This document shows, piece after piece, positions 30,501 to 39,235 of a stretch of 64,000 nucleotides of DNA. The translations under genes were made by a program, and so were the position numbers. The notes under the pieces were generated by a model, which ran no database searches, was not told the DNA's origin, and worked only from the letters and a program-made list of their open reading frames with translations. Positions within the stretch are counted from its first letter, which is position 1. Each line of letters begins with the position of its first letter. The stretch comes from Nitrosomonas communis (GTDB taxonomy: Bacteria; Pseudomonadota; Gammaproteobacteria; Burkholderiales; Nitrosomonadaceae), in NCBI RefSeq assembly GCF_900114745.1, contig NZ_FOUB01000001.1, forward strand, positions 163,931-227,930, written 5' to 3'.

Positions 30501-31031
30501 ATGCAGGAAGTCGGTTTTAATCTCTACAGCACCATGCTGGAGAATGCGATTAAATCACTCAAAGCAGGCTGTGAGCCAGATATGCAGCACCCGCTTGGCA
30601 TTGCCACAGAAATTAACCTGCATGTACCTACCTTACTGCCAGAAGATTACTGCAATGATATCCATGAACGCCTGGTGCTGTATAAACGCATGGCAAATTG
30701 CATCAATGATGGGCAACTGGATGATATGTACCGGGAACTGATTGACCGCTTCGGTTTGTTGCCTGCCCCAGCCCGAGCGCTACTTGACTGTCACCGTCTG
30801 CGTATTGCTGCCAAACCGCTTGGCATTATGCGGGTTGATGCTAGCGCCGACAGTATTCTCATTCATTTTGCGCCCAATCCCCCTGTGGAAGCAGGCAAAA
30901 TTATCACGCTCATTCAAAGTGGCCGGGAATACAGTCTGGCTGGTCCAGATCGCCTGAAAGTCCAGGTAAAAGTTCCGGATGTATCAGAACGAGTCAAGCG
31001 CATCAGGAAGCTGATGGAGATGCTGGGATAG
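27573..31031 (+). CDS. mfd: Transcription-repair coupling factor Mfd
   Basis: Mfd removes stalled RNA polymerase and recruits UvrA to transcription-blocking lesions. The 1152-residue protein has the N-terminal UvrB-homology region and the RNA-polymerase-interacting CarD-like domain (GDPVVHEQHGIGRYLG near 480). SF2 translocase motifs are GDVGFGKTE near 633, DEEH near 738 and the motif VI region HQLRGRVGRS. The C-terminal TRCF domain is complete. The gene follows the DUF4010 gene by 11 bp. Confidence 0.97.
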   Translation: MSFKLNLPVPGMLTRYFGFDGSSDTFALAELARSGQQWAKPLTIISANALDAQRLLEELPFFAPELNAQLLPDWETLPYDTFSPHFDLISERLATLYQVMNGTCDVLVVPVTTALYRMLPKEFLAAHTFFIKQGSVLDLAAFRSQMTLAGYTHVTQVLSPGEYSIRGGLIDLFPMGNPLPYRMDLLDNEIETIRTFDVDTQRSIYPVKEIRLLPAREFPLDEAGRTRFRINFREKFEGDPSRSRMYKEVSKGSTPAGIEYYLPLFFEQTATLFDYLPQNSLLCLHQDIYPVVENFWRDTQSRYQLLRGDTDRPLLPPTELFLTTDGFFGKLKPYTRIQIQADKDLAAESFTQPLPAVRVDRHAANPLEKLTGFVDEYTLSGGRVLLLAESMGRRELMAEYLHAYGLFPTLCKDYAEFQSSNEPFMLSVAPLHTGYILNADHYALITESELYATHVHGRREREARKATSTDVMLRDLSEIKPGDPVVHEQHGIGRYLGLVNMDLGEGEAGQTSEFLALEYAGGDKLYVPVSQLHLIGRYSGVSPESAPLHKLGSGQWEKAKRKAMQHVRDTAAELLNLYAQRAARQGHVFKFKQHDYEAFAEGFGFEETADQAAAIEAVINDLTSGKPMDRLICGDVGFGKTEVALRAAFIAVADGQQVAVLVPTTLLAEQHFQNFSDRFGLIAEQWPVKIAELSRFRSAKEQVQALEGLANGQIDIIIGTHKLIQEKIKFKNLGLVIIDEEHRFGVRQKEQLKRMRAEVDVLTLTATPIPRTLAMSLEGLRDFSIIATAPQRRLAIKTFVHPFSEGIIREACLRELKRGGQIYFLYNEVSTIQHMYDKLAQLLPEARIHIAHGQMRESELEHVMRDFYQQRFNLLLCTTIIETGIDIPTANTILIHRADKFGLAQLHQLRGRVGRSHHQAYAYLLTPGDEALSAQAKKRLEAIQSMEELGSGFYLAMHDLEIRGAGAVLSESQSGEMQEVGFNLYSTMLENAIKSLKAGCEPDMQHPLGIATEINLHVPTLLPEDYCNDIHERLVLYKRMANCINDGQLDDMYRELIDRFGLLPAPARALLDCHRLRIAAKPLGIMRVDASADSILIHFAPNPPVEAGKIITLIQSGREYSLAGPDRLKVQVKVPDVSERVKRIRKLMEMLG

Positions 31032-31261
31032 TCAATATCCAACTTATCTTAGATAACTTCGTTTTGGAGGAATGAGCTTAACTACCATATAAGTTAGTCG
31101 CAAGCCAGTGTAGGTATATACTCGCAATTCTTAAATTTCCAGGCGATATGATCCTAAAAGCATTTTTTAGAATGACCTATGATTGAGTTCAATGTTTTTT
31201 TATAGATGCGTTATAGGCTCCAGGTAACCGCTAGTGAGATTCGATATAAAGAGGATAAAAG

Positions 31262-32833
31262 ATGGCAGTAACAGCAGGGAGTGCCAGTTCCATTCCCGAA
31301 CTTAAAACAAATTTCGACAACATTATGCTTGCTGCACTTAATCTTTCTGCACGAGCTTATTCTGATAACCACCTCGACGACCAACCGGTCATCAATGCTG
31401 TGAATGGACGTATTCAAAGCTGGGTACCTTTAGATGCCACAGCTTTGGGTTTTGCAGAAAACGACCCTCGATTCAGCACGATAGGCGGGAGCTTGTTGCG
31501 GTATGACAATGACAATGCTTCGGCAACGGTTGGTTTAACTATGCTGGGCGGCAAACGCATGTTAGGCATTTCATTCGAGGGCTCTAATGATCTTTTTACA
31601 ACAAACGGCAGAAAAGATTGGAATAATAATGTTTTCAACATAAAGGGTTACTATGATCTTTTAAACGACGAGCACAACGATAATGAAATCAGTTTCCTTC
31701 AATCGATCGTCAATTATATTAATAGCCAAGGTATTGAACAGGTGCTCGTGACTGGCCATAGCTTAGGAGGCGCCGCTGCACAATTCTTCATGCAAGACTA
31801 TGGTGCTGCTGATGCCAGATATATCGGGATAACTTTTGGATCGCCCGGTACTAATCGTTTTCAAGCATTACCGGAAGAACGCTTTGTCAATATTCGTCAT
31901 AATGACGATGAAGCAGTGATAGCAGGAGAGGCGAGGGGATATGAAGTCAGTGGCTCGGTTATTAATGTACGGGTGGATGATTCCGGGATAGATGGATTAT
32001 CAGAACATGCACTGTTCATTCCACTGGATGACTCAGAAATCAACTATCGGAAAAGCATTGAATTTATCACTTCCCAATTGGATGCAAACACTTTGTTCCG
32101 AGATATGAATATTTTTCCTGGTACTCATGGCAACGACAATGTCAATGCAAAAGAAGGTCAAAACATTGAGGTCCTGCTGGGCGGTGGCGGCACGGACAGC
32201 ATGATAGGCGAAATGTCGGGAGAGCAACATATACAGATTTTTAAAGGAGGTTTGGGTAATGATATGATTGATGGTGGGGGAGGAATCGATTATGTCCTCT
32301 ACAGCAGTGCCCGCTCTCATTTTACTCACCAAGTTTCGCCAACTGGTGAGTTGATCGTAATTGATCAATCGGCAGGATCGAATAATGAAGGAACCGATAC
32401 GCTTCGGGGTATCGAGCGCATCATTTTTACTGATATGGCTTTTGCGCTCGATATGGATGGTTCGGCCGGGATGGTTGCGAAATTGATTGGAGCTGTTTTT
32501 GGCGCGGGAAGTGTTTCTAATGCTCATTATGTGGCCATTGGCCTTTCTGAACTAGAAAAAAATAATGGTTATGAAGATCTTGCTGCTTTCGCTATCGCCG
32601 CAACCAGTGCCAATACGCCTGCGCAAGTGACCTCGTTACTCTGGAGCAACCTCATAGGAACAGCGCCAACAGCGGAACAGGCGCAGCCATACATTGATCT
32701 GCTGAATTCAGGTACATCCATTGGAGAATTGGGTGTATTCGCGGCAGAGCATCCGCTCAATCAAGCGAATATCACGCTGGCCGAGTTGAGGGAAAGTGGA
32801 ATCGTTTTTGATCCGCTGGGTTTTGTTGTCTAG
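31262..32833 (+). CDS. Secreted lipase-like protein with RTX repeats and DUF4214-like tail
   Basis: A 523-residue protein with no N-terminal signal peptide. Residues about 85-250 form an alpha/beta-hydrolase of the class 3 lipase type with the nucleophile elbow GHSLGG (165-170, Ser167) and FGSPGTNRF. Residues 285-340 carry calcium-binding RTX-like repeats (LLGGGGTDSM, FKGGLGNDMIDGGGGIDYV), and the C-terminal 100 residues resemble DUF4214. The architecture suggests type I secretion, but no ABC exporter genes are nearby. A ribosome-binding site (AGAGGA) precedes the ATG. Confidence 0.83.
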   Translation: MAVTAGSASSIPELKTNFDNIMLAALNLSARAYSDNHLDDQPVINAVNGRIQSWVPLDATALGFAENDPRFSTIGGSLLRYDNDNASATVGLTMLGGKRMLGISFEGSNDLFTTNGRKDWNNNVFNIKGYYDLLNDEHNDNEISFLQSIVNYINSQGIEQVLVTGHSLGGAAAQFFMQDYGAADARYIGITFGSPGTNRFQALPEERFVNIRHNDDEAVIAGEARGYEVSGSVINVRVDDSGIDGLSEHALFIPLDDSEINYRKSIEFITSQLDANTLFRDMNIFPGTHGNDNVNAKEGQNIEVLLGGGGTDSMIGEMSGEQHIQIFKGGLGNDMIDGGGGIDYVLYSSARSHFTHQVSPTGELIVIDQSAGSNNEGTDTLRGIERIIFTDMAFALDMDGSAGMVAKLIGAVFGAGSVSNAHYVAIGLSELEKNNGYEDLAAFAIAATSANTPAQVTSLLWSNLIGTAPTAEQAQPYIDLLNSGTSIGELGVFAAEHPLNQANITLAELRESGIVFDPLGFVV

Positions 32834-32860
32834 CGTAGCGTGGGTACCAGCCTGGATTGA

Positions 32861-32960
32861 TTCCATTTCCAAATCAAACCTGACTTTGTCGGCTTCATCT
32901 TGCTGTATTATTTAGACTGTCTGCGGCTCGCCTTCGCGTCATGTTTATTTGGAAATGGAA
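32861..32960 (-). mobile_element. ~100-bp MITE copy C
   Basis: A 100-bp copy in the reverse orientation to A and B. It has ends TTCCATTTCC/GGAAATGGAA and TGA on both sides (32858-32860, 32961-32963). It lies 27 bp after the lipase stop and convergent to the channel gene. It is noncoding. Confidence 0.92.
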
Positions 32961-33035
32961 TGACTAATAGTTAGCAACACGTGCTAGGTTGGATGATTGC
33001 CCAAAGGTAGTAATGGCTGCGTAGATGGCAAATGG

Positions 33036-34691
33036 TTAAGCAATCGCCCAGTTGTAATGATTGCAGGCACTGAGTATGGTACGGTACAAGAAACGATGGA
33101 TCGACCAATAGTCTTCAGCACCGGCACCCGTAAACATGCCAATGATCAGCAGATTTAATGAGGAATTTGTCGCTTCATTGAATTCTACCAGCAAGCCCGT
33201 TAGATGAGGATGAAAGGGTTGTTGCGCCAACTGCTCTTCCAGATAGGCGCGCAATGTAGGTACAATGTCGGTCAGAATAATCTCGTGATGCTGATAATTT
33301 AGCTTGAAGTTGATCGGTATAGCAAAACCATCCCGCGACAGGTTACGAGGTTTTTTGCCAAGATAGTCAGCTACGGTGAATGTGGTAGTTGCCCCAATTA
33401 TTTGCATTTGCACTATTTCTGGGGTTTGAAGCAATACTTTGCCATAAATGTCGCCCTCTAGAATGACGATATCGCCTACTTGGCTGGGAAACCAGGGTTC
33501 TTCCGGGGAGTACGGGCGCGACTGCAAATCTACCAAGCGATCGATAGGTAGACGCAGTAACCCACCGTGAAGCAAAGGATTATACAGTGTTGAAAAGATG
33601 TTAAGTGAAGCAATTCTCCAAGGTAGCCCATTGTATAAGATGCGTTCACCTTCTCGGACGCCACCCATATTGAGCAGAAGGCGAATTTCTCGGATATAAC
33701 GTGGCAACGACTTTTGTAATCCCCAAGTTAATGTGATCATCAGCAAAACCATGAGTCCAAATAACAGCCAGTCGCCACGAACGTACAAAATAAGCATAGC
33801 GGTAAATAAAGCCAGGGTCACGGTCAGCGTTCGGAGCAATAAGGCAATGGCCCGAGCCAGTCGTCGTGTTCCGGGTTCATGCTTTCGACTTGGCAGCCGG
33901 CTGATTAATCGCCCGAGGCCTATTAGCACTAGATAGATCAACACAAAGCCGCCCAGTGCCAATACTAAATTGAGCCCACGTCCGCTAGCAAACTTTTGCA
34001 ATTTGGTAACCAATTCCTCACCCAGTCCCTCACTAGGAGCAGTTAAACGTTGCAGTTGGGCATTAATTCGTTGCAAACGGCTTTCGGCATTTTTACGTTG
34101 CTCCTGCCATTGATTAAGCAGTTCTTTAAGCGCGTGCCTGACTGATGAATGCTTGCTTTGTGCAAGCGTTTTCTCCAGTTCGGCAATTGCTGTGTCAGCG
34201 AGCTGCAAGTGATCTTCTTGCAGTATTTGTTCACTTTTTAGCTGCTCCATCTTGCGCGGTCGTTCAGTCAATTGCTTTAGATCATTCATTAATGGCCGTA
34301 CAATCTCCTCTAATTCCTTCCTCCAGTTGAATGGGGTTTTTTCTTCCGGTTTCTCGGCTAATGTTGCAAGACCTCGCCCTCCGGTTACCGTCTCCTCAAA
34401 AGAGTTCTTCAAATCGAATAAACGTTGATCGAGCGATTCCAATTGTTCTTTGATTTGTTGTTCGTTCGCTGGATTGGAAGTGTTTTTTAATTGTTCGCTG
34501 AGAGCAGTGCGCTCATTTTCAGTTTCCTTGATGGTAGCTAGCAGTTCATACAGTGATTCATCTGACGGGGGTGACTCAGTAGATTGGGTTGTGGCCAGTG
34601 CCGCAGGCTTAGTTGCTGGTACTGGTTGTGCACAAATACCCGATGAAAGTAGAACGAAAAAGAAAAAAGGGGCTGGCTTGAGCAAGATCAT
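33036..34691 (-). CDS. Mechanosensitive channel-like (MscS family) membrane protein
   Basis: A 551-residue protein with an N-terminal signal peptide (to about residue 21), then a long helical periplasmic region (about 45-215, rich in Glu, Gln and Lys, coiled-coil-like). Three or four membrane segments follow (about 233-320), then a cytoplasmic beta-rich domain (VGDIVILEGDIYGKVLLQTP) typical of MscS. The pore helix glycine/alanine pattern is weak, so it is a divergent member. It is monocistronic on the minus strand. Confidence 0.75.
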   Translation of the reverse strand: MILLKPAPFFFFVLLSSGICAQPVPATKPAALATTQSTESPPSDESLYELLATIKETENERTALSEQLKNTSNPANEQQIKEQLESLDQRLFDLKNSFEETVTGGRGLATLAEKPEEKTPFNWRKELEEIVRPLMNDLKQLTERPRKMEQLKSEQILQEDHLQLADTAIAELEKTLAQSKHSSVRHALKELLNQWQEQRKNAESRLQRINAQLQRLTAPSEGLGEELVTKLQKFASGRGLNLVLALGGFVLIYLVLIGLGRLISRLPSRKHEPGTRRLARAIALLLRTLTVTLALFTAMLILYVRGDWLLFGLMVLLMITLTWGLQKSLPRYIREIRLLLNMGGVREGERILYNGLPWRIASLNIFSTLYNPLLHGGLLRLPIDRLVDLQSRPYSPEEPWFPSQVGDIVILEGDIYGKVLLQTPEIVQMQIIGATTTFTVADYLGKKPRNLSRDGFAIPINFKLNYQHHEIILTDIVPTLRAYLEEQLAQQPFHPHLTGLLVEFNEATNSSLNLLIIGMFTGAGAEDYWSIHRFLYRTILSACNHYNWAIA

Positions 34692-34710
34692 GACAATACT
34701 CCTCCTATCT

Positions 34711-34799
34711 TTTCTATCAAATAGACGCGAAGGTGAATTCAGACAGTATAAATAATATGGGAAGGTGAAACTGAAGAAAATCAGGTTTGATACTAGGCA
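34711..34799 (+). mobile_element. Degraded MITE remnant (copy G of the ~100-bp family)
   Basis: Diverged similarity to copies A, B and F: TTTCTATCAAAT, GACGCGAAGG, CAGACAGTATAAATAATA, GGGAAGGTGAA, then TCAGGTTTGAT. Its outer ends are lost or mutated, and no target duplication can be read. It shows the family has been present long enough to decay. Confidence 0.65.
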
Positions 34800-35177
34800 A
34801 TATTAAAGTGAGACTTATCCAGTTTATTCTCCAGACACGAATGAGTATCTATTATAGAAATGTGGATAAATGAATTTTGCGTTGTCAGAGGATATAGGGA
34901 CGATAAATTCTAGGCTAACAATTGTTGGCCTGACAGAGCAGCGGAGGTGGCACCCGCTTTATGCGGAAAATGGCGGCAAATTCATCATTGCAAAATTACT
35001 ATCATTCCTCGGATCAAACTGAACGTTAATAAGAAGGAGCTGGCTTCTTTAAGTGACCTTTCTGGGGCTGATGAAAACTTAATTTCTAGAGGGAATAAAA
35101 AAGCCTGGAAGTCCCATGTTACGATCGAACGCTTAAAATTAAAAGGGAGTGAAACTATGGGGCACAGAATGTATAAA
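34800..35177. other. Intergenic region without a recognisable gene
   Basis: The stretch between the MITE remnant and the second 180-bp element holds an 80-codon open frame on the + strand (34947-35189). That frame runs into the mobile element, has no recognisable domain, and lacks a convincing ribosome-binding site. I do not call it a gene. Confidence 0.4.
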
Positions 35178-35357
35178 GGGCACCTCTAAAAATTCATATT
35201 TGCGAGCATCCGCTTCGCGGATTGCCTGCTTACCCCGTTTCGTCACAATGCTTCGTTGTTCACAAAAAATGTTTCCTTACCTATCAGTTATATGCTGCGT
35301 CAACATTTTTTGTTCTCGCCTTGGCTTGTCTAGACTTCTGAATTTTTAGATGCGCCC
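35178..35357 (-). mobile_element. 180-bp non-autonomous element (MITE), copy 2
   Basis: Begins GGGCACCTCTAAAAATTC and ends GAATTTTTAGATGCGCCC, flanked by TAAA on each side (35174-35177, 35358-35361). It is the reverse-orientation twin of 1844-2023, of identical length, with the shared interior AACATTTTTTGTTCTCGCCT. It is noncoding. Confidence 0.88.
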
Positions 35358-35411
35358 TAAAAACAGTTCAATACTCAGCGATACATTTTTTTAATCAAGA
35401 CTGCTAGATGG

Positions 35412-35957
35412 TTACCAAATTTCGACAGTCACCCCGGGTTTGAGCCACTTGCTGAGTTGATCAATCTGCGCATTGGTTAGTGCAATACAACCATTAGTCC
35501 AGTTGTATAGCCCATGGACCTGTTGATCTCCTCGCCCGAGCCCGTGAATACCCAAATGACCACCCAGCGGCGTATTCTGAGGAGGCGTTCTTCCTGCCTC
35601 AATGGCATGGATAATCGATTGCCACGTTTCTTTAGTAATCCGGTTTTCCGCTAGAGCGAGATCAGCGGCTTCTCGATTCGGGAAATCCAGACCGAAGAAA
35701 CGGTAGTAGCGGCTTGGTTCTTTTATCCGATCGATCTTGAAGCTACCAAGGGGTGTTCTGTTATCACCCATCATTCTGGCTTTGCTGGCACCAAAGCGTC
35801 CGATGGCGATATCGTTAAAAACAGCTTCTAGTGTCATTCCCTTCATGACTGATAAGGTAGAAGTTTTGGTATCTACCATTATCCAGACATGATTGTGTGC
35901 GCTGGATGGGTTGGAAATGAACAGGCAAAAAATTAATACAAGTAATCGGCTATACAT
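35412..35957 (-). CDS. L,D-transpeptidase family protein (YkuD domain)
   Basis: A 181-residue exported protein. The ATG at 35957 gives a signal peptide (MYSRLLVLIFCLFISNPSSA) directly, which is why it is preferred over the longer frame to 36050. The YkuD catalytic pattern is visible as LGIHGLG then NWTNGCIALTNAQI, with catalytic Cys in NGC. Such enzymes make or edit 3-3 peptidoglycan cross-links or attach lipoproteins. It is divergent from the hyp cluster. Confidence 0.88.
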   Translation of the reverse strand: MYSRLLVLIFCLFISNPSSAHNHVWIMVDTKTSTLSVMKGMTLEAVFNDIAIGRFGASKARMMGDNRTPLGSFKIDRIKEPSRYYRFFGLDFPNREAADLALAENRITKETWQSIIHAIEAGRTPPQNTPLGGHLGIHGLGRGDQQVHGLYNWTNGCIALTNAQIDQLSKWLKPGVTVEIW

Positions 35958-36116
35958 TTTAAAAATATAAAAAATGGTAAAGAAATTTTTCTGGTCTGGT
36001 GAATGCTGCTGAATCACGCTATTATGGTTCTTTGGGAGGTGATCTAGCAATAACCGGAGTAGTTGTCCTGTTCAAATGTATTATTATCTGATTATTTAAG
36101 TTCATTTAAGTTTATT

Positions 36117-36356
36117 ATGTGCCTCGCTATTCCTGCTTGCGTAGAAGAAATTGTCGCGGAAGGTTGCGCAATAGTCAATTTAAGTGGAGTGCGCCGAGAA
36201 GTTTCGTTAGCATTGGTTGAAGATGTCAAATCTGGCGACTATGTCATCGTGCATGTAGGTTTCGCATTACAGAAAATAGACCCGAGTGAAGCAGAACATA
36301 CTTTGGCGCTGTTTGCTGAAATGCAAGCACAAAATGATCCCTTTTCTGCTGAGTAA
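36117..36356 (+). CDS. hypC: [NiFe]-hydrogenase maturation chaperone HypC
   Basis: HypC carries iron and its ligands with HypD to the hydrogenase large subunit. The mature family start MCLAIP is at 36117, with the essential Cys2, so this ATG is chosen over the longer upstream frame. The protein has 79 residues, including the SGVRREVSLALVEDVKSGDY core. It is followed 5 bp later by hypD. Confidence 0.95.
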   Translation: MCLAIPACVEEIVAEGCAIVNLSGVRREVSLALVEDVKSGDYVIVHVGFALQKIDPSEAEHTLALFAEMQAQNDPFSAE

Positions 36357-36361
36357 GCAAT

Positions 36362-37489
36362 ATGAAATACATAGATGAATACCGTGACGGTGCGCTGGCA
36401 AAAAAAATTGCCGCCCGAATTATGCGTGAAGTAAATCCCCGGCGGCATTACCATTTGATGGAATTTTGCGGTGGTCATACGCATGCCATTTCACGCTATG
36501 GCATACCCGATCTGCTGCCGAGCAACGTTCACATGATCCATGGACCTGGCTGTCCGGTCTGTGTTTTGCCCGTTGGACGGATTGAAAATGCCATTCAATT
36601 GGCGCAGCAAGCGAAGGTGATCTTATGCAGTTATGGCGATATGCTGCGCGTTCCGACTCATCGCGGTATGAGTTTGCTGAAAGTCAAGGCACAAGGTGCT
36701 GATGTGCGTATGATCTATTCTAGTACTGATGCGATCAAGATTGCACAGCAAAATCCCCAGCGGCAGGTCGTGTTTCTTGCCATCGGTTTTGAGACCACCA
36801 CGCCACCTAGCGCAATTGCGATCAAGCAAGCGCAAGCATTGGGTTTGACCAATTTCAGTGTATTTTGCAATCATGTGCTGACGCCTTCCGCCATTTCTCA
36901 CATCCTTCAGTCTCCTGAAGTGCGCCAGCTCGGCTGGGTGCCGCTGGATGGTTTTATCGGACCGGCTCATGTCTCCACTGTCATAGGCAGCCGACCTTAT
37001 GAGTATTTCGCAGAAGAGTTTCAGAAACCTGTAGTCATTGCGGGCTTTGAACCGCTGGATGTTATGCAGGCGATTCTCATGCTTATCCGGCAGATCAACG
37101 AAGGGCGGGCGGAGGTGGAAAATGAGTTTACCCGTGCAGTAACGTATCAAGGCAATCTCAAGGCGCAGCATCTGGTCGCAGAAGTATTTGAGCTGCGACG
37201 GGTGTTTGAATGGCGCGGTCTTGGTTGGGTACCTTACAGCGCACTTCGCATCAAGTCAGCTTTTAGTGATTTTGATGCAGAAAAACGCTTTCAAATACCC
37301 ACACTCTCCATCGCTGATAATAAAGCATGCGAATGTGGCGCCATTCTGCGCGGCATCAAGCAACCCAAGGATTGCAAAATATTTGGTACTGTTTGTACGC
37401 CTGACAACCCGATTGGCTCCTGCATGGTTTCGTCGGAAGGGGCATGTGCGGCATATTACAATTATGGCCGTTTTCGCCAGATTGCATGA
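36362..37489 (+). CDS. hypD: Hydrogenase maturation protein HypD
   Basis: HypD, with HypC, assembles the Fe(CN)2CO unit of [NiFe]-hydrogenase. The 375-residue protein has the conserved blocks FCGGHTHAISRYG, HGPGCPVCVLP, GFETTTPPSA, and the C-terminal 4Fe-4S cysteines in CKIFGTVCTPDNPIGSC then SSEGACAAYY. Its stop overlaps the hypE start (ATGA). Confidence 0.96.
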   Translation: MKYIDEYRDGALAKKIAARIMREVNPRRHYHLMEFCGGHTHAISRYGIPDLLPSNVHMIHGPGCPVCVLPVGRIENAIQLAQQAKVILCSYGDMLRVPTHRGMSLLKVKAQGADVRMIYSSTDAIKIAQQNPQRQVVFLAIGFETTTPPSAIAIKQAQALGLTNFSVFCNHVLTPSAISHILQSPEVRQLGWVPLDGFIGPAHVSTVIGSRPYEYFAEEFQKPVVIAGFEPLDVMQAILMLIRQINEGRAEVENEFTRAVTYQGNLKAQHLVAEVFELRRVFEWRGLGWVPYSALRIKSAFSDFDAEKRFQIPTLSIADNKACECGAILRGIKQPKDCKIFGTVCTPDNPIGSCMVSSEGACAAYYNYGRFRQIA

Positions 37490-38556
37490 TGTCAATTGGA
37501 AACCCTGTTAAAGTGAGCAAAGCGGCTTATATTCGCCCGATCGATTTCAAAAACGGTCGGGTGGAGATGGCACACGGCGGGGGCGGACGCATGATGATGC
37601 AGTTAATCGATACCTTATTCCTCACCGCTTTTGATAACAACATTCTGCGTCAGATGAATGATCAGGCTTGTTTTTCAGTGCCAGCAGGGCGCATGGTGAT
37701 GTCGACTGATAGTCACGTGGTGTCACCTCTGTTTTTTCCGGGTGGTGATATCGGCAGCTTGTCAGTGCATGGCACACTCAATGATGTAGCGATGTCTGGC
37801 GCCAGGCCGCTCTATTTATCTGCCAGCTTTATTCTGGAAGAAGGCTTCCCGCTAGCTGATCTCAAGCGTATTGTTGAATCGATGGCAAAAGCGGCGCAAC
37901 ATGCGGGGGTATCTATTATTACCGGCGATACCAAAGTAGTCGAACAAGGCAAAGGGGACGGGATATTCATCACGACCACCGGGGTCGGGATCGTGCCAGA
38001 GCATCTTCAAATTTCAGCCGAGCGCGCGCAGCCCGGCGACAAGATTCTGGTGTCTGGCACGCTCGGTGATCATGGTATCGCTATTCTATCACTGCGTGAA
38101 AATCTTACTTTTCATACTACTATCCAGTCTGATACCGCTGCCTTGCATGAGTTAGTGGCCTGTATGATAGAAGCTGTTCCCACGATTCATGTGCTGCGCG
38201 ATCCAACACGCGGTGGGCTCGCGACTACCTTGAATGAGATTGCACGCCAATCAGGTGTGGGCATGATGGTGTATGAAAATAAACTTCCCATTCATGAGCA
38301 AGTCAGAGCTGCCTGTGAGTTTTTAGGATTTGATCCGCTTTATATTGCCAACGAAGGTAAATTAGTTGCCATCTGTCCTGCTGCAGCGGCAGAGACATTA
38401 CTGCAAGCGATGCAAGCGCATCCTCTGGGTAGTAAGGCAGCAATTATTGGCGAAGTGATCGAAGATTCCCATCATTTTGTGCAGATGGAAACAAGTTTTG
38501 GCGGCCAACGGGTGGTTGACTGGTTGAGTGGAGAACAGTTGCCGCGTATTTGTTAA
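37486..38556 (+). CDS. hypE: Carbamoyl dehydratase HypE
   Basis: HypE dehydrates the S-carbamoyl group passed from HypF to form the cyanide ligand. The acceptor cysteine is the last residue of the canonical C-terminal PRIC. N-terminal AHGGGGRMM and the ATP-binding GDTKVVEQGKGDG are intact. The ATG at 37486 overlaps the hypD stop and gives 356 residues; an adjacent ATG at 37489 is also possible. No hypA, hypB or hypF is in the window. Confidence 0.95.
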   Translation: MMSIGNPVKVSKAAYIRPIDFKNGRVEMAHGGGGRMMMQLIDTLFLTAFDNNILRQMNDQACFSVPAGRMVMSTDSHVVSPLFFPGGDIGSLSVHGTLNDVAMSGARPLYLSASFILEEGFPLADLKRIVESMAKAAQHAGVSIITGDTKVVEQGKGDGIFITTTGVGIVPEHLQISAERAQPGDKILVSGTLGDHGIAILSLRENLTFHTTIQSDTAALHELVACMIEAVPTIHVLRDPTRGGLATTLNEIARQSGVGMMVYENKLPIHEQVRAACEFLGFDPLYIANEGKLVAICPAAAAETLLQAMQAHPLGSKAAIIGEVIEDSHHFVQMETSFGGQRVVDWLSGEQLPRIC

Positions 38557-38597
38557 AAACGCTCGTGATTATTACTTGATTTCATCAGGTAAAAAAA

Positions 38598-38618
38598 TAC
38601 CCCGGTTAATCCGGGGTA
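38598..38618 (-). terminator. Rho-independent terminator of the first cold-shock gene
   Basis: TACCCCGG-TTAAT-CCGGGGTA is a perfect hairpin. On the minus strand it is followed by a run of seven U (A-run at 38591-38597). It lies 22 bp past the csp stop and also faces hypE. Confidence 0.9.
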
Positions 38619-38640
38619 TCTGGTTTACTTGTGCTCGAAC

Positions 38641-38844
38641 TTATTGAGGCACAATATTTGATGCTTGTTTACCTTTGGGGCCGGTCGTAACATCGAAGGT
38701 CACGCGCTGTGCCTCGCGTAATGACTTAAAGCCATTAGCATTGATTGCAGAAAAGTGTGCAAATAAATCTTCTCCACCGTTGTCTGGAGTAATAAAACCA
38801 AACCCTTTAGCATCGTTAAACCATTTTACAGTACCTGTTGCCAT
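38641..38844 (-). CDS. Cold-shock protein (CspA family), copy 1
   Basis: A 67-residue single cold-shock domain with RNP1 KGFGFITP and RNP2 DLFAHFSAI. It acts as an RNA/DNA chaperone. It differs from the second csp (41657-41860) at only 8 positions. Both copies lie on the same strand with a terminator after them and a conserved block before them, so this is a recent duplication. Confidence 0.96.
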   Translation of the reverse strand: MATGTVKWFNDAKGFGFITPDNGGEDLFAHFSAINANGFKSLREAQRVTFDVTTGPKGKQASNIVPQ

Positions 38845-38910
38845 GTTCTATTTCCTTAATAATAAATTTATGATTACGGTCATCCGTATAGAGCCATCGA
38901 ATATCAAGGA

Positions 38911-38960
38911 AAAAGGGTCAACTATTAGTACCACATTTAACAACTTGAATCCAAAAGACG
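38911..38960 (-). promoter_or_regulatory. Conserved block upstream of csp copy 1
   Basis: Read on the minus strand it shares CGTCTTTTGGATTCAAGT and GTGGTACT...TTGACCCTTTT with the same position upstream of csp copy 2. TTGACC is a candidate -35 box. Conservation over about 50 bp outside the coding region suggests promoter or leader function. Confidence 0.55.
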
Positions 38961-39235
38961 TTAGTAGGATACGCTTTTTTAGAGAAAGTTCAAGTATTTA
39001 TTCAAGAGCAAAAGCTAGCAAAAGGATCAGGAAAACAGTAATTCATTCATCATATTTATGGATCTGACAAAGTTTGTTATGATGATGAAGGCTAAATCAA
39101 CACAATTCTATAAAAATAAGGAGATAGCATGCAGTTTGTTGTGTAGATGTCATTTTTGGCGTAATACATTGTATTATTTAGGAGATCTAAATTTAGTTCT
39201 CCCCCTCTTTAGCGTTTATCAACCTCGTAACTGTG
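38961..39235. other. Intergenic region between csp copy 1 and the island
   Basis: AT-rich and without a supportable gene. It separates the minus-strand csp promoter from the + strand PLD-like gene, so the latter's promoter should be here. No repeat of the MITE families is present. Confidence 0.4.

Noticed and set aside
34947..35189. 80-codon gene upstream of the 180-bp element
   Set aside because: It runs into the mobile element, has no recognisable domain and no clear ribosome-binding site.
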